This document shows, piece by piece, positions 55,815 to 64,000 of a stretch of 64,000 bases of DNA. The stretch is taken from the NCBI RefSeq assembly GCF_000172635.2, contig NC_018632.1, positions 2,108,001 to 2,172,000 of the forward strand. Direction: 5' to 3'. The translations under genes were made by a program, and so were the position numbers. Numbering within the stretch: position 1 is the stretch's first letter; every line of letters starts with the position of its first letter. The DNA comes from Alteromonas macleodii ATCC 27126. Its GTDB lineage: Bacteria > Pseudomonadota > Gammaproteobacteria > Enterobacterales > Alteromonadaceae. The notes beneath the pieces were generated by a model. That model was not told where the DNA came from. It searched no databases and worked only from the letters and a program-made list of their open reading frames with translations.

Positions 55815-58337
55815 ATGATTGACAACACCTTTAACGCTAAACGGACGCTTATTGCGTTATCACTCACTGCACTTCTCGGTGCGTGCGGCGATAACGATAA
55901 CGACTTTTCTAACGTAGAACAACCAGCGCCCACAACGCCTACGACACCCGAACCAACACCAGCACCAATTCCAGCATTTTCTCCTGACGGTACACTGTCC
56001 GCGGATGTGACCTGGACCACCTATGGCGTTCCGCATGTGAAAGCCGATAACCTAGAAAGTATGGCTTACGGTGTGGGTTATGCGTTTGCACGCGATAACC
56101 TTTGCGTACTGGCCGACCAGATTGTTAAGTATAACTCTGAGAGAGCTAAGTATTTTGGTCCAGATACTGTACCTGGTAGCGGTGATTCAGAGCACCTTAT
56201 TAACGATTTCGGTTTTCTTACTCTAGGTATTAGAGAGTTAGCAGAAGAGAATTTACCTCGGTTGTCTGCTAATTCACGTGCAATGTTTCAAGGCTACACT
56301 GCTGGATACAACCGGTACTTAGCTGAAACTCCTGTAGAAGAACAAGATCAAAGCTGTGCTGGCCAACCATGGGTCACTGAAATTGATAGTGTGGATCTAT
56401 TAACGTACTCATTAGGCGTGGCGCTATTACCTGGGGCCGCTAATTTCTTAGGACCTATGTTTATTGCAGCGCCTGAAGGTGAGAGTTATCTACCTACTCC
56501 AGCTGCGTCCTCAAGTGACGTTGCTTCTACCTTTAAGATTTCACCAACGGTAGGTCTGCCTGAAAAAAATCCTCAAGAAATGGGCTCTAATGGTTGGGGG
56601 TTAGGCAGCGATAAAACGACCAATGGCAAAGGTATGGTTTTAGGAAATCCGCATTTTCCTCACACAGGAAACCTACGCTTTTGGAATTTCCATGCTCAAG
56701 TACCCGGACACTTGAATGTAACAGGTGGCTCGTTGATGGGATTGCCTGGTGCAGTAAATATTGGATTTAACGAAAACGTTGCATGGACACACACCTTCTC
56801 GACGGCTGAACATTTTGTTGTGTATCAGCTGACCCTCGACGAAAATGATGAATCTGGCCTTACCCATATGGTTGATGGCAACAGACGCACCATCTATGAA
56901 AAGCCACTTCAAATTGATGTCGCAGTGGGTGGAGGGCAAACCATTAAGCTTAATAAGACCGCGTATTACACCAACTACGGTCCAATGATTGAAGTGCCTG
57001 GTAACTTTGATTGGAATGGTAATAATGCCTTTGCCATAAAAGACGCAAATCTGCCTAACTTCGATATTGTAGACCATTGGCTTGCCATGAATATGGCGAC
57101 ATCCATGGACGAGTTTAAGCAGGCGTTTAAAGATTACGACGGTGTTATTTTCAATAATACTATGGCTGCATCTGATGATGGTCAAGTCTTCTACATTGAC
57201 GATTCAACCGTGCCGAATCTAACCGAAACCGCAATTGAGCAACTAACCACAAACCCGTTACTTATTCAAACTAAAGCGGCTGCTGGCTTTACCGTATTAC
57301 CGGGTAACATTTCGCAGTTTGATTTCGAAGGACCCGTTCCATACGAAGAAGCGCCTAAGTACGAGGGCACGGATTCAGTTCAAAACTCGAACGACAGCTA
57401 TTGGTTAACGAATTTAAACTCACCAATTGTTGTAAGCAATCCGCTATTTGGTAGCGTGGAATATCAACAAACACTACGCTCAAGAATGGGTCAACAGTTT
57501 ATTGAAAACGAAGCGGGAAGTGACGGAACCTTTACGCCAGACGAAGTGGAAGGCTTACTGTTTAATAACAGAAGTTATTTAGCAGAGAATATTTTGCCTT
57601 CATTGCTTTCGCTATGCGCCGCGCAAGGTTCAACACCTGTAGATGTAGACGGAACTAGCGTTGATGTTTCACAAGCCTGTGCTGCGTTGGAGGATTGGGA
57701 TGGCACCATGAACCTTACAAGTACTGGTGCACACGTGTTTAGAGAATTTGCATTCCAGTTTAACCAAGCGCCACAGTGGGAGACGCCGTTTTCACTAGAA
57801 TCACCAGTCACTACGCCTTCTGGCTTGATGCAAAATGACGTTACTCTTGAACAATTGGCAAGAGCAACTCAAGTTATTGAGCAAGCAGGTGTCGCATTTG
57901 ACGCGCCGCTAGGGGACGTTCAGTTTGTTGAGCGAAGCCTGCCAGATGGCACGGCGTCTGGTATCAAACTACCATGGGCTGGTGCACACAATATTGAAGG
58001 TGGCTTTAACGTGTTTGACGTTATAAGCAACAGGAACGGTACGTTGCTTCCACGTCATAACTACGAGCCTGTGAATAGTAACACCATAATGAGTGCAGAA
58101 GCTGAGGGCTACCATATTAACTATGGCACCAGTTGGGCTATGGTTATTAACTTCACTGATGAAGGCCCAAAGGGACGGGGTATTCTGACCTACTCACAAT
58201 CTCGCAAGTATGGCAGTGAACATTTCTTAGACCAAACTCAGCTTTATTCTACGCAGCCTACGCTAAGAGATATCTTCTTTACTGACGAGGAGATAGAGGC
58301 TAACAAGATAGAGCAAGTTACCCTATCGTCAGAATAA
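55815..58337 (+). CDS. Penicillin-acylase-family Ntn hydrolase, lipoprotein
   Basis: An 840-residue lipoprotein (lipobox LLGAC, residues 20-24) followed by a Pro/Thr-rich linker. It is a precursor of the penicillin/AHL acylase family: alpha part, a spacer, then the self-cleavage site with nucleophile Ser258 in EMGSNGWGLG. The beta part begins with the strand that continues to GNPHFPHTG. Family members cleave amide bonds of penicillins, acyl-homoserine lactones or lipopeptides such as aculeacin; the substrate cannot be decided. It follows the VolA-type lipase on the same strand with a terminator between, so both are surface acyl hydrolases but separately transcribed. Confidence 0.86.
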   Translation: MIDNTFNAKRTLIALSLTALLGACGDNDNDFSNVEQPAPTTPTTPEPTPAPIPAFSPDGTLSADVTWTTYGVPHVKADNLESMAYGVGYAFARDNLCVLADQIVKYNSERAKYFGPDTVPGSGDSEHLINDFGFLTLGIRELAEENLPRLSANSRAMFQGYTAGYNRYLAETPVEEQDQSCAGQPWVTEIDSVDLLTYSLGVALLPGAANFLGPMFIAAPEGESYLPTPAASSSDVASTFKISPTVGLPEKNPQEMGSNGWGLGSDKTTNGKGMVLGNPHFPHTGNLRFWNFHAQVPGHLNVTGGSLMGLPGAVNIGFNENVAWTHTFSTAEHFVVYQLTLDENDESGLTHMVDGNRRTIYEKPLQIDVAVGGGQTIKLNKTAYYTNYGPMIEVPGNFDWNGNNAFAIKDANLPNFDIVDHWLAMNMATSMDEFKQAFKDYDGVIFNNTMAASDDGQVFYIDDSTVPNLTETAIEQLTTNPLLIQTKAAAGFTVLPGNISQFDFEGPVPYEEAPKYEGTDSVQNSNDSYWLTNLNSPIVVSNPLFGSVEYQQTLRSRMGQQFIENEAGSDGTFTPDEVEGLLFNNRSYLAENILPSLLSLCAAQGSTPVDVDGTSVDVSQACAALEDWDGTMNLTSTGAHVFREFAFQFNQAPQWETPFSLESPVTTPSGLMQNDVTLEQLARATQVIEQAGVAFDAPLGDVQFVERSLPDGTASGIKLPWAGAHNIEGGFNVFDVISNRNGTLLPRHNYEPVNSNTIMSAEAEGYHINYGTSWAMVINFTDEGPKGRGILTYSQSRKYGSEHFLDQTQLYSTQPTLRDIFFTDEEIEANKIEQVTLSSE

Positions 58338-58368
58338 GATGAGACTGGTATTATAACGTAATTAGCAA

Positions 58369-58400
58369 AGCGGCGTTGCTTTTCACAAAGCAAGGCCGCT
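58369..58400 (+). terminator. Hairpin after the acylase gene
   Basis: A stem AGCGGC/GCCGCT with an inner TTGCTTT/AAAGCAA and one G-G mismatch (58369-58382 with 58387-58400). The T-tract after it is weak, so termination is uncertain. Confidence 0.45.
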
Positions 58401-58456
58401 ATTTACGTTGTGGGTAAACAACGACGCTTACCCGTTTATTTTACTAGGAGTAAAGT

Positions 58457-59503
58457 TTGGAGTTTTTGTACGAGTACGGTTTGTTTGTTGCCAAGGCAGT
58501 AACGCTAGTTATCGCTTTTATTGTGGTTGTATCTACCATTGTTGGCTTAGCGAGTAAGCAAAAGCATGGGAAAGGGCAACTTGAGATCGTGTCTATTTCT
58601 GAGCAGTTGAAAGACATTACAAATTACGCGAAACAGGTTCTGTTAGATAAGAATGCGTTAAAGAAATTAGCCAAGGAACAGAAAAAAGAAGCGAAAGCTA
58701 AAAATAAAGCAAAAAACAAAGCCAAAATCACAGAACAGGGCGAAGAGTTTGAGAAGTCCCGTCTTTATGTCATCGACTTTAAAGGTTCGATGGACGCCAA
58801 TGAAGTGGAGCACTTACGAGAAGAAATTACCGCTATCTTATGTGTCGCAAATAAAGAAGACGAAGTCTTGGTTCGACTTGAAAGTGGTGGGGGGGTTGTA
58901 CACGGCTATGGACTTGCAGCGTCTCAACTTCAGCGTATCAAGGAAAAGGGTCTTAAACTAACGATTGCGGTAGATAAAGTGGCGGCAAGCGGTGGTTACA
59001 TGATGGCTTGTGTTGCAGACAAATTACTGGCGTCACAATTTGCTTACATTGGCAGCATAGGCGTTTTAGCTCAGTTGCCTAACTTCAATAAACTATTGAA
59101 GAAAAATGATATTGAGTTTGAACAACACACCGCTGGTGAATTCAAGCGTACTCTAACCGTATTTGGTGAGAACAACGATGAAGGCCGCGCGAAATTTAAA
59201 GAAGAAATTGAAGAGATTCATATACTGTTCAAAGACTTCGTTCAAAGCCAGCGTCCAGATATGGACATTGATAAAGTCGCCACAGGCGAGTATTGGCCAG
59301 GTATTAAAGCTAAGTCGCTTGGTTTAATTGACGACATCACAACCTCAGATGACTATATTCTTTCTCATTATCCCGCACGCGAAATATTTAGTGTTAAGTA
59401 TGCTGTGAAGAAAAATGTAGCAGAGAAACTGGGGATGTCTGCAGCAAATGTTGTTGAGCGCGTGTTTATGAAATCAATGAGCAAAGCGCGTCACTGGTTT
59501 TAA
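58457..59503 (+). CDS. sohB: SohB inner-membrane serine protease (S49 family)
   Basis: A 348-residue signal-peptide-peptidase-like protease. One N-terminal membrane segment (about residues 8-32) is followed by a Lys-rich coiled stretch and the S49 domain with nucleophile Ser178 (VAASGGYMMAC) and general base Lys230 (GEFKRTLT). It resembles E. coli SohB in length. The start is TTG 58457, six bases after AGGAG; no ATG lies near. It is followed by a TetR-type gene. Confidence 0.92.
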   Translation: MEFLYEYGLFVAKAVTLVIAFIVVVSTIVGLASKQKHGKGQLEIVSISEQLKDITNYAKQVLLDKNALKKLAKEQKKEAKAKNKAKNKAKITEQGEEFEKSRLYVIDFKGSMDANEVEHLREEITAILCVANKEDEVLVRLESGGGVVHGYGLAASQLQRIKEKGLKLTIAVDKVAASGGYMMACVADKLLASQFAYIGSIGVLAQLPNFNKLLKKNDIEFEQHTAGEFKRTLTVFGENNDEGRAKFKEEIEEIHILFKDFVQSQRPDMDIDKVATGEYWPGIKAKSLGLIDDITTSDDYILSHYPAREIFSVKYAVKKNVAEKLGMSAANVVERVFMKSMSKARHWF

Positions 59504-59604
59504 TAGCGACAATTTGTCTGTGTTGATAATTCAGGACCGATAAAACGATTGTTAACACAGACGTACGTTAGATTTTTAACCTACAAAAAGATAATAAAAA
59601 GAAT

Positions 59605-60228
59605 ATGGCACGGCATACTAAAACCGATATATTAGATGCGGCAGAGTACTTATTTTCTCAAAGCGGGTTTACTCAAACATCCATGCGCGAGATTACTGCC
59701 AGAGCAGAAGTGAATTTGGCGTCGGTGAACTATCACTTCGGCAGTAAGAAGAATTTAATTCAAGCCGTGTTTAAAAGGTACTTTGATCACCTAATGCCGC
59801 AGGTAGAGTCTTGCTTGGCGTCTTTGACACCTATGGAAGGTGCGAAGGGCGTTGAGCAACTCTTGTATTCGTTGATCCCTCCTATGCTTAACCTCAACAC
59901 CATTTCAGAGCAGGGTACTTCCACGTTTGTTAAGTTGCTAGGACGTGGCTACAACGAAACTCAGGGGCATTTGCGTAAGTTCTTAATGAATGATTACGGT
60001 GATTGTATCCGTGCACTTGTCGACGCTATAAGGCGCTGTCTTCCTGATCTACCTGAGGAAGAACTATTCTGGCGCTTGCATTTTGCGATGGGAAGTTTTG
60101 TATTTTCAATGGCGTCGAGCCAAGCGCTAACAGAAATAGCTGAGTCTGACTTTCACAAGCATGTCGATATTAAAGAAGTTATCCAGCACCTAGTTCCATT
60201 CGTAGCTCAAGGGCTAGCAGGCAAATAA
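59605..60228 (+). CDS. psrA: TetR-family regulator, PsrA-like
   Basis: A 207-residue TetR-type regulator. The N-terminal helix-turn-helix contains EVNLASVNYHFGSKKNLI, the line typical of PsrA-type fatty-acid-responsive regulators, and the C-terminal region fits the TetR_C family found with them. PsrA senses long-chain fatty acids or acyl-CoAs and controls beta-oxidation genes in related bacteria; its presence near two acyl hydrolases is suggestive only. A perfect 8-bp palindrome ACGTACGT lies at 59561-59568, 37 bases before the start, and might be an autoregulatory site. Confidence 0.8.
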   Translation: MARHTKTDILDAAEYLFSQSGFTQTSMREITARAEVNLASVNYHFGSKKNLIQAVFKRYFDHLMPQVESCLASLTPMEGAKGVEQLLYSLIPPMLNLNTISEQGTSTFVKLLGRGYNETQGHLRKFLMNDYGDCIRALVDAIRRCLPDLPEEELFWRLHFAMGSFVFSMASSQALTEIAESDFHKHVDIKEVIQHLVPFVAQGLAGK

Positions 60229-60403
60229 TCCAAGCGCGCTCGTTAAATACTCAGTTGAGAAAGAGTGGTAAGCTATTATCATTTCATAATAAATAGTGAA
60301 GGGGTCACATAACATAAGTGCCTCAACGACACTTACGGTATGCGACATTTATTGCGTTTTTACACCAGTAGCTAAACTAGATATTAAATCAGGTTATGCA
60401 AAA

Positions 60404-60751
60404 TTATCGAGGAAGGGTTGCGCCAGGCGCCTCTGCATTGAGCTTTTCTGCCCAGAAATCCTTTACCGAAAATCCTGACTTTTTGGATGAAGGTGCCTTT
60501 TTCTTCGCTGGTTTCGCTGCGGCTTTTGCCTCGTTCTTTGGCGCTTTTTTCTCTTCGCTTTCACTCGTGGCGTCAGAAGAGCCAGAAGCTAACGACGCTG
60601 TCATTTCTTGAAGCTGTGCTAAACGGACGTTCTTACCGCCATCTACACTGTACCAACCACTTTTGCTTTCAATAGATGGTGCTTTGCCGTTCGCCTTTTT
60701 ATAAGCCTCGGTAAATGCTGCTACCACTTCGTCTTTGTCTAAGTTTGCCAT
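60404..60751 (-). CDS. Small conserved hypothetical protein with Lys/Ala-rich linker
   Basis: A 115-residue soluble protein that I cannot assign to a named family. The N-terminal part (about 1-55) is a folded-looking domain with AFTEAYKKANGKAP and SGWYSVDGGKNVRL. Next is a low-complexity Ser/Glu then Lys/Ala/Pro stretch (about 56-88, histone H1-like), and a short conserved-looking C-terminal tail GFSVKDFWAEKLNAEAPG. It has a clear start on the minus strand and no close partner genes. The basic linker could contact nucleic acid or another acidic partner, but nothing visible proves it. Confidence 0.65.
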   Translation of the reverse strand: MANLDKDEVVAAFTEAYKKANGKAPSIESKSGWYSVDGGKNVRLAQLQEMTASLASGSSDATSESEEKKAPKNEAKAAAKPAKKKAPSSKKSGFSVKDFWAEKLNAEAPGATLPR

Positions 60752-60909
60752 GCTTTTTTGCTCTTTATTTTGTTAAGATGACGAACGCTATGCGACGTAT
60801 GTAATTGCTATAACGCTGAGAAAAACTCGCCCAGCGTAACGACCAAGCCAGCAAGTGTCGCAAAACTAAAATTGGATCTACTCACCACTCATAATTGTCT
60901 AATTACAGG

Positions 60910-60915
60910 TATAAT
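60910..60915 (+). promoter_or_regulatory. Candidate -10 box for ybgI
   Basis: Consensus TATAAT 67 bases upstream of the ybgI start; no clear -35 at the usual distance. Confidence 0.4.
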
Positions 60916-60981
60916 GCTAAACGTTCGCGTCTTTTTATAACGTTTTTTGAACAATTTGTCTAACTTTCAACCGGAGGACTT

Positions 60982-61743
60982 GTGTCTATTACCCGCCTAG
61001 AACTACAAAATTATCTTGATGGAATGTTAAGGGTTAGCGAGATCAGTGATTATTGCCCCAATGGATTACAGGTAGAGGGCGCAAGTAAAATTGAGAAGAT
61101 AGTTACCGGTGTAACTGCGTCACAAGCACTCGTTGATGCCGCCATAGAAGCTAAGGCAGATGCGCTAATTGTTCACCATGGTTATTTTTGGAAAGGTGAG
61201 TCACAAGTGATTGCGGGCATGAAAAAGCGCCGCCTTCAAGCGCTACTGTCAAATGATATCAATTTGTTTGCTTATCACCTTCCACTGGATGTACACCCTG
61301 AATTTGGCAACAACCGACAACTTGCATCGCTATTAGGCATTCAAAATATAAGTGCGGTGAGCGGTGTGAAGCCTGTTGGCGTTGTTGTGCACGGAAATTT
61401 TGAAGAAGAAATTGAAGGGTCAGCGTTACAGGTTAAATTACAGAAGTTGCTGGGGAGAGACGTGCTGATTGAGGGGCCTGTATCAAAACCTATATCGAAG
61501 CTTGCTTGGTGCACGGGAGGTGGACAAGGGTTCATCGAACAAGCGGTTGAACTGGGCGTCGATGCATTTATTACCGGAGAAGTGTCTGAACAAACTGTAC
61601 ACACGGCAAGGGAAATGGGGATAACTTTTTTTGCTGCTGGTCATCATGCTACTGAACGCTACGGTGTGAAATCCTTAGGAGAGCACATTGGGCAGCAATT
61701 CGACGTGCCTGTCGAGTTTATTGATATTGACAATCCTGCTTAG
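60982..61743 (+). CDS. ybgI: Nif3-like dinuclear metal centre protein YbgI
   Basis: A 253-residue member of the NIF3/YbgI family, cytoplasmic, forming a toroidal hexamer with two metal ions in relatives; annotated variously as GTP cyclohydrolase-like. The metal ligands are seen in IVHHGYFWKGE, in HLPLDVHPEFGNN and in AGHHATERYG near the C-terminus. It closely follows E. coli YbgI along its length. The GTG start at 60982 has GGAGGA five bases upstream. It is followed after 15 bases by cmoM and probably co-transcribed. Confidence 0.9.
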   Translation: MSITRLELQNYLDGMLRVSEISDYCPNGLQVEGASKIEKIVTGVTASQALVDAAIEAKADALIVHHGYFWKGESQVIAGMKKRRLQALLSNDINLFAYHLPLDVHPEFGNNRQLASLLGIQNISAVSGVKPVGVVVHGNFEEEIEGSALQVKLQKLLGRDVLIEGPVSKPISKLAWCTGGGQGFIEQAVELGVDAFITGEVSEQTVHTAREMGITFFAAGHHATERYGVKSLGEHIGQQFDVPVEFIDIDNPA

Positions 61744-61758
61744 CGATGACTGTAGTAT

Positions 61759-62505
61759 ATGAATAACGATCGTATCTTCGATGGTATTGCAGAAAAATTC
61801 TCAAGCAATATATATGGCACTACTAAGGGAAAGCTCAGGCACACCTTATTATGTGATGTTCTCGAGCCTTATTTAACCACGCCTGTTCGCGCTATTGAAA
61901 TAGGTGGGGGGACAGGTGTAATGACAGCGCATATTGCTTCTAAAGGGCATTCTGTTGTGTTAACTGACGCGTCGAAGGATGTACTTAAACAAGCTGAGGC
62001 ACTGCTTGCAGATGCACCAAATATTACAATTAGGCATCAATATTTGCAGCAGATTGAGGATTTAGACAGTTTTGATTTAGTGATTTGCCATGCGGTTTTA
62101 GAGTGGCTGGATGCGCCCTTTGATGCTATCGATTTTATGTATAAGAACATGAAGCCAGGGTCCCGTTTAAGCCTAAGCTTTTTCAACCAAGATGCGAATT
62201 TGTTTGCCAATGCTATCTACGGAAACTTTGATTACATCGCGAAAGGGATGAAAGTTAAAAAGCAAGTTAGACTGAATCCAAAACAGCCGTTAAGTGCAAC
62301 CCGCGTGGTTGAACATTGTGAATCATTGGGTTTCAAAATTATCGAAAAAGCAGGCATTCGTTGTTTCCATGATTACATGCGAGATATAACCCATCAAAGC
62401 AGCAAATTTGATGACTTACTTGCGCTAGAGCGGCAGTATCATAGGCAAGCGCCTTACCTTTGGTTAGGAAAATATTTTCAGCTGATTCTAGAAAAAGAGA
62501 AATAG
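61759..62505 (+). CDS. cmoM: tRNA 5-carboxymethoxyuridine methyltransferase CmoM
   Basis: SAM-dependent enzyme that methylates cmo5U34 to mcmo5U34 in some tRNAs (formerly SmtA). The 248-residue class I methyltransferase begins with RIFDGIAEKFSSNIYGTTKG, the family N-terminus. It has the SAM motif EIGGGTGVM (about residues 47-55) and the acidic LTDAS strand end, and then CHAVLEWLDAP. It lies directly after ybgI and probably shares its promoter. Confidence 0.9.
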   Translation: MNNDRIFDGIAEKFSSNIYGTTKGKLRHTLLCDVLEPYLTTPVRAIEIGGGTGVMTAHIASKGHSVVLTDASKDVLKQAEALLADAPNITIRHQYLQQIEDLDSFDLVICHAVLEWLDAPFDAIDFMYKNMKPGSRLSLSFFNQDANLFANAIYGNFDYIAKGMKVKKQVRLNPKQPLSATRVVEHCESLGFKIIEKAGIRCFHDYMRDITHQSSKFDDLLALERQYHRQAPYLWLGKYFQLILEKEK

Positions 62506-62599
62506 AAAAAGCCAGTAAAAAAGAGTTTGTTGGGATATTTACGTGACGGACTACATAGGGTTATGAGCGCGCTAATACGTAGATAGTTGTAGTGGCGCC

Positions 62600-63640
62600 T
62601 TAGAGCGCGTTCTCACCCGTCATAATATTATTGACCGTGATTTTTGCGATTTCCTCTAAGGCTTCGAGCGTGAAGAACCCTTGGTGGCCCGTTATTAAAA
62701 CGTTCGGAAACGTAGTTAAGCGCTGAAAAATATCATCCTGAATTATGTCTTGCGAATGATCGTTAAAAAACAGTTCGGATTCTCTTTCGTAGACATCTAG
62801 CCCTAAATATCCAATTTTTTTCGACTTAAGCCCTTTAATGATGGCATTGTCATCGACAAGCCCGCCTCTTGACGTATTAATTAGCATGACGCCTTGAGGC
62901 ATTTTATCAATACTCTTCGCATTGATTATATGATGACTCTGTTCGTTGAGCGGGCAGTGCAGGGTAACAATAACGCTTTTTTCAAGTAGTTCATTGAGCG
63001 TTACATAATGGGCTCCCATTGTGGTTACATCATTGTTTGGATGCGGATCGAAGCAAAGCACATGGCATCCAAATCCCAATAGTATGCGTATAACCGCTTG
63101 TCCAATCTTTCCTGTGCCAATTACCCCTACGGTTTTACCGTGAAGCGTAAAGCCCATCAATCCTCCAAGATTGAAGTTGCCTTCGCGTACTCGGTTGTAT
63201 GCTTTATGTGTTTTTCGGTTCAACGTAAGGATTAGCGCAATTGTATGTTCAGCTACGGTTTCAGGGCTATAAGCGGGTACGCGGCTTACAGTGATACCTG
63301 CCTTTGCTGCTGCATCCACATCAACATTGTTGAAGCCAGCGCAGCGAAGCGCGATATGTTTAACGCCACAGAGTTTTAGAGCTTCAATGGTTTTCCTATT
63401 AATGTCGTCATTTACAAACACAACAACATCGCTGAATCCACTGCAACTCGCAGCGGTTGAAGCGTTCAGTGGGTGTTCAAAAAATGTGGCATTGATGGTT
63501 TTGTCACTAGCACCGTTTAATGTTTCCAGCAATTCAGAAAACAGAGCGTGTTCATAAGAGCGAGTACTAAAAAAAGCGATGTTTTTGTGTTGTTGGTCGC
63601 TGAGGTTATCGTGCGCTTTTTTACGTGCAGAGGTATTCAT
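62600..63640 (-). CDS. ldhA: D-lactate dehydrogenase (fermentative type)
   Basis: Reduces pyruvate to D-lactate with NADH in the cytoplasm. The 346-residue 2-hydroxyacid dehydrogenase has the NAD motif GVIGTGKIGQA, the catalytic Arg in NTSRGGLVDD, the Glu-containing DVYERE segment and the catalytic His in LITGHQGFF. The RCAGFNNVD and VPAYSPETVAEH segments are those of D-lactate dehydrogenases. A 17-residue polar N-terminal extension precedes the domain. It is convergent with cmoM with a 94-base gap lacking a clear terminator. Confidence 0.93.
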   Translation of the reverse strand: MNTSARKKAHDNLSDQQHKNIAFFSTRSYEHALFSELLETLNGASDKTINATFFEHPLNASTAASCSGFSDVVVFVNDDINRKTIEALKLCGVKHIALRCAGFNNVDVDAAAKAGITVSRVPAYSPETVAEHTIALILTLNRKTHKAYNRVREGNFNLGGLMGFTLHGKTVGVIGTGKIGQAVIRILLGFGCHVLCFDPHPNNDVTTMGAHYVTLNELLEKSVIVTLHCPLNEQSHHIINAKSIDKMPQGVMLINTSRGGLVDDNAIIKGLKSKKIGYLGLDVYERESELFFNDHSQDIIQDDIFQRLTTFPNVLITGHQGFFTLEALEEIAKITVNNIMTGENAL

Positions 63641-63814
63641 TTTAGTACCCAGTTAAGTCACTTTGACGGCAAAAAATTACCACATTCACATTCAAACTAC
63701 ATAGATGTAGGTCAATAAATCTAGCGGGATGTATTGAGCACTAACGCATTAGGTATATTTCAAAACGCTCGTTCACTGCCGCCATGTCGGCGGCTATCTA
63801 AACTGCAAAGCGTA

Positions 63815-64000
63815 CTAATTCGCTGATAAAAGCTTAGCGATGTCTTTTTCAATGGCTTCTGGTTTTACAGTAGGCGCATAACGTTTTAGCACCTTGCCTT
63901 GAGCATTAACTAAGAACTTAGTGAAGTTCCATTTTATACGTTTTGTGCCAAGAAGACCGGGGGCTTCGTTTTTCAATTCATCAAAGAGCGGATTGGCATC
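63815..64000 (-). CDS. Glutathione peroxidase, C-terminal fragment (5' end outside window)
   Basis: The last 61 codons of a gene running in from the right edge. The frame reads NPLFDELKNEAPGLLG and then GTKRIKWNFTKFLV, the C-terminal WNF motif of the glutathione peroxidase (BtuE-like) family, which reduces peroxides. The Trp and Asn of the catalytic tetrad lie in this WNF segment; the active Cys is outside the window. A GC-rich inverted repeat GCCGCC/GGCGGC (63778-63783 with 63789-63794) follows its stop but lacks a T-tract. Confidence 0.88.
   Translation of the reverse strand, partial: DANPLFDELKNEAPGLLGTKRIKWNFTKFLVNAQGKVLKRYAPTVKPEAIEKDIAKLLSAN

Noticed and set aside
62562..62578. A partial operator-like stretch GCTAATACGTAGAT near ldhA
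   Set aside because: It shares only the ATACGTA core; the outer symmetric positions are lost and the context is unrelated to glucan use.
1..64000. CRISPR arrays, insertion sequences, prophage, tRNA and rRNA genes
   Set aside because: No regularly spaced repeats, transposase or integrase frames, tRNA cloverleafs or rRNA signatures were seen on either strand.

Overview
The window looks like chromosomal DNA of a marine gammaproteobacterium of the Alteromonas type (Alteromonadales). The basis is gene order and protein character: msbA-lpxK-ycaR-kdsB, gltA divergent from sdhCDAB-sucABCD, a two-lipoyl-domain SucB, long TonB-dependent receptors (TBDRs), a TBDR-linked tryptophan-halogenase-family flavoprotein, a VolA-type lipase and a PsrA-type regulator. 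I read this from the sequence by eye; no database search was made. I see no rRNA, tRNA, insertion sequence, prophage or CRISPR array. Both ends cut a gene: msbA on the left and a glutathione-peroxidase gene on the right.

Layout. 1-3.6 kb: envelope genes (3' end of msbA, lpxK, ycaR, kdsB), then a short-chain dehydrogenase. 3.7-13.5 kb: mixed housekeeping genes, including a periplasmic binding protein, rimO, a DUF2919-like membrane protein, tcdA, a glutathionyl-hydroquinone reductase next to a pirin, a GNAT acetyltransferase, a phosphomannomutase and a DUF3429 membrane protein. 13.5-25.5 kb: a TCA-cycle block, with gltA on the minus strand and sdhCDAB then sucABCD on the plus strand. A strong terminator separates sdhB from sucA.

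25.6-49.9 kb: an alpha-glucan (starch/maltodextrin) locus. It holds two paralogous TonB-dependent receptors flanking a halogenase-family protein, a 1443-residue lipoprotein pullulanase with three C-terminal repeat modules, three further GH13 enzymes, a GPH/SLC45-type MFS sugar transporter and a LacI-type regulator. An identical 14-bp near-palindrome (TGAATACGTATGCA) lies upstream of both receptors and of two GH13 genes; this is probably the operator of the local LacI protein. The inferred pathway is surface hydrolysis by lipoprotein enzymes, TonB-driven uptake of oligosaccharides, periplasmic trimming, and MFS import of small maltosaccharides. Between the pullulanase and the other GH13 genes lies an interlude that does not obviously belong: a patatin, a 0.7-kb gap containing a broken small frame, an RNA methyltransferase and an exosortase-type acyltransferase.

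50-64 kb: glnS, yciK, a VolA/Pla-1 lipase lipoprotein, a penicillin-acylase-family lipoprotein, sohB, a PsrA-like TetR regulator, a small Lys/Ala-rich protein, ybgI, cmoM, ldhA and the 3' end of a glutathione peroxidase gene. Most transcription units end in clear rho-independent hairpins, several of which serve convergent genes from both sides.
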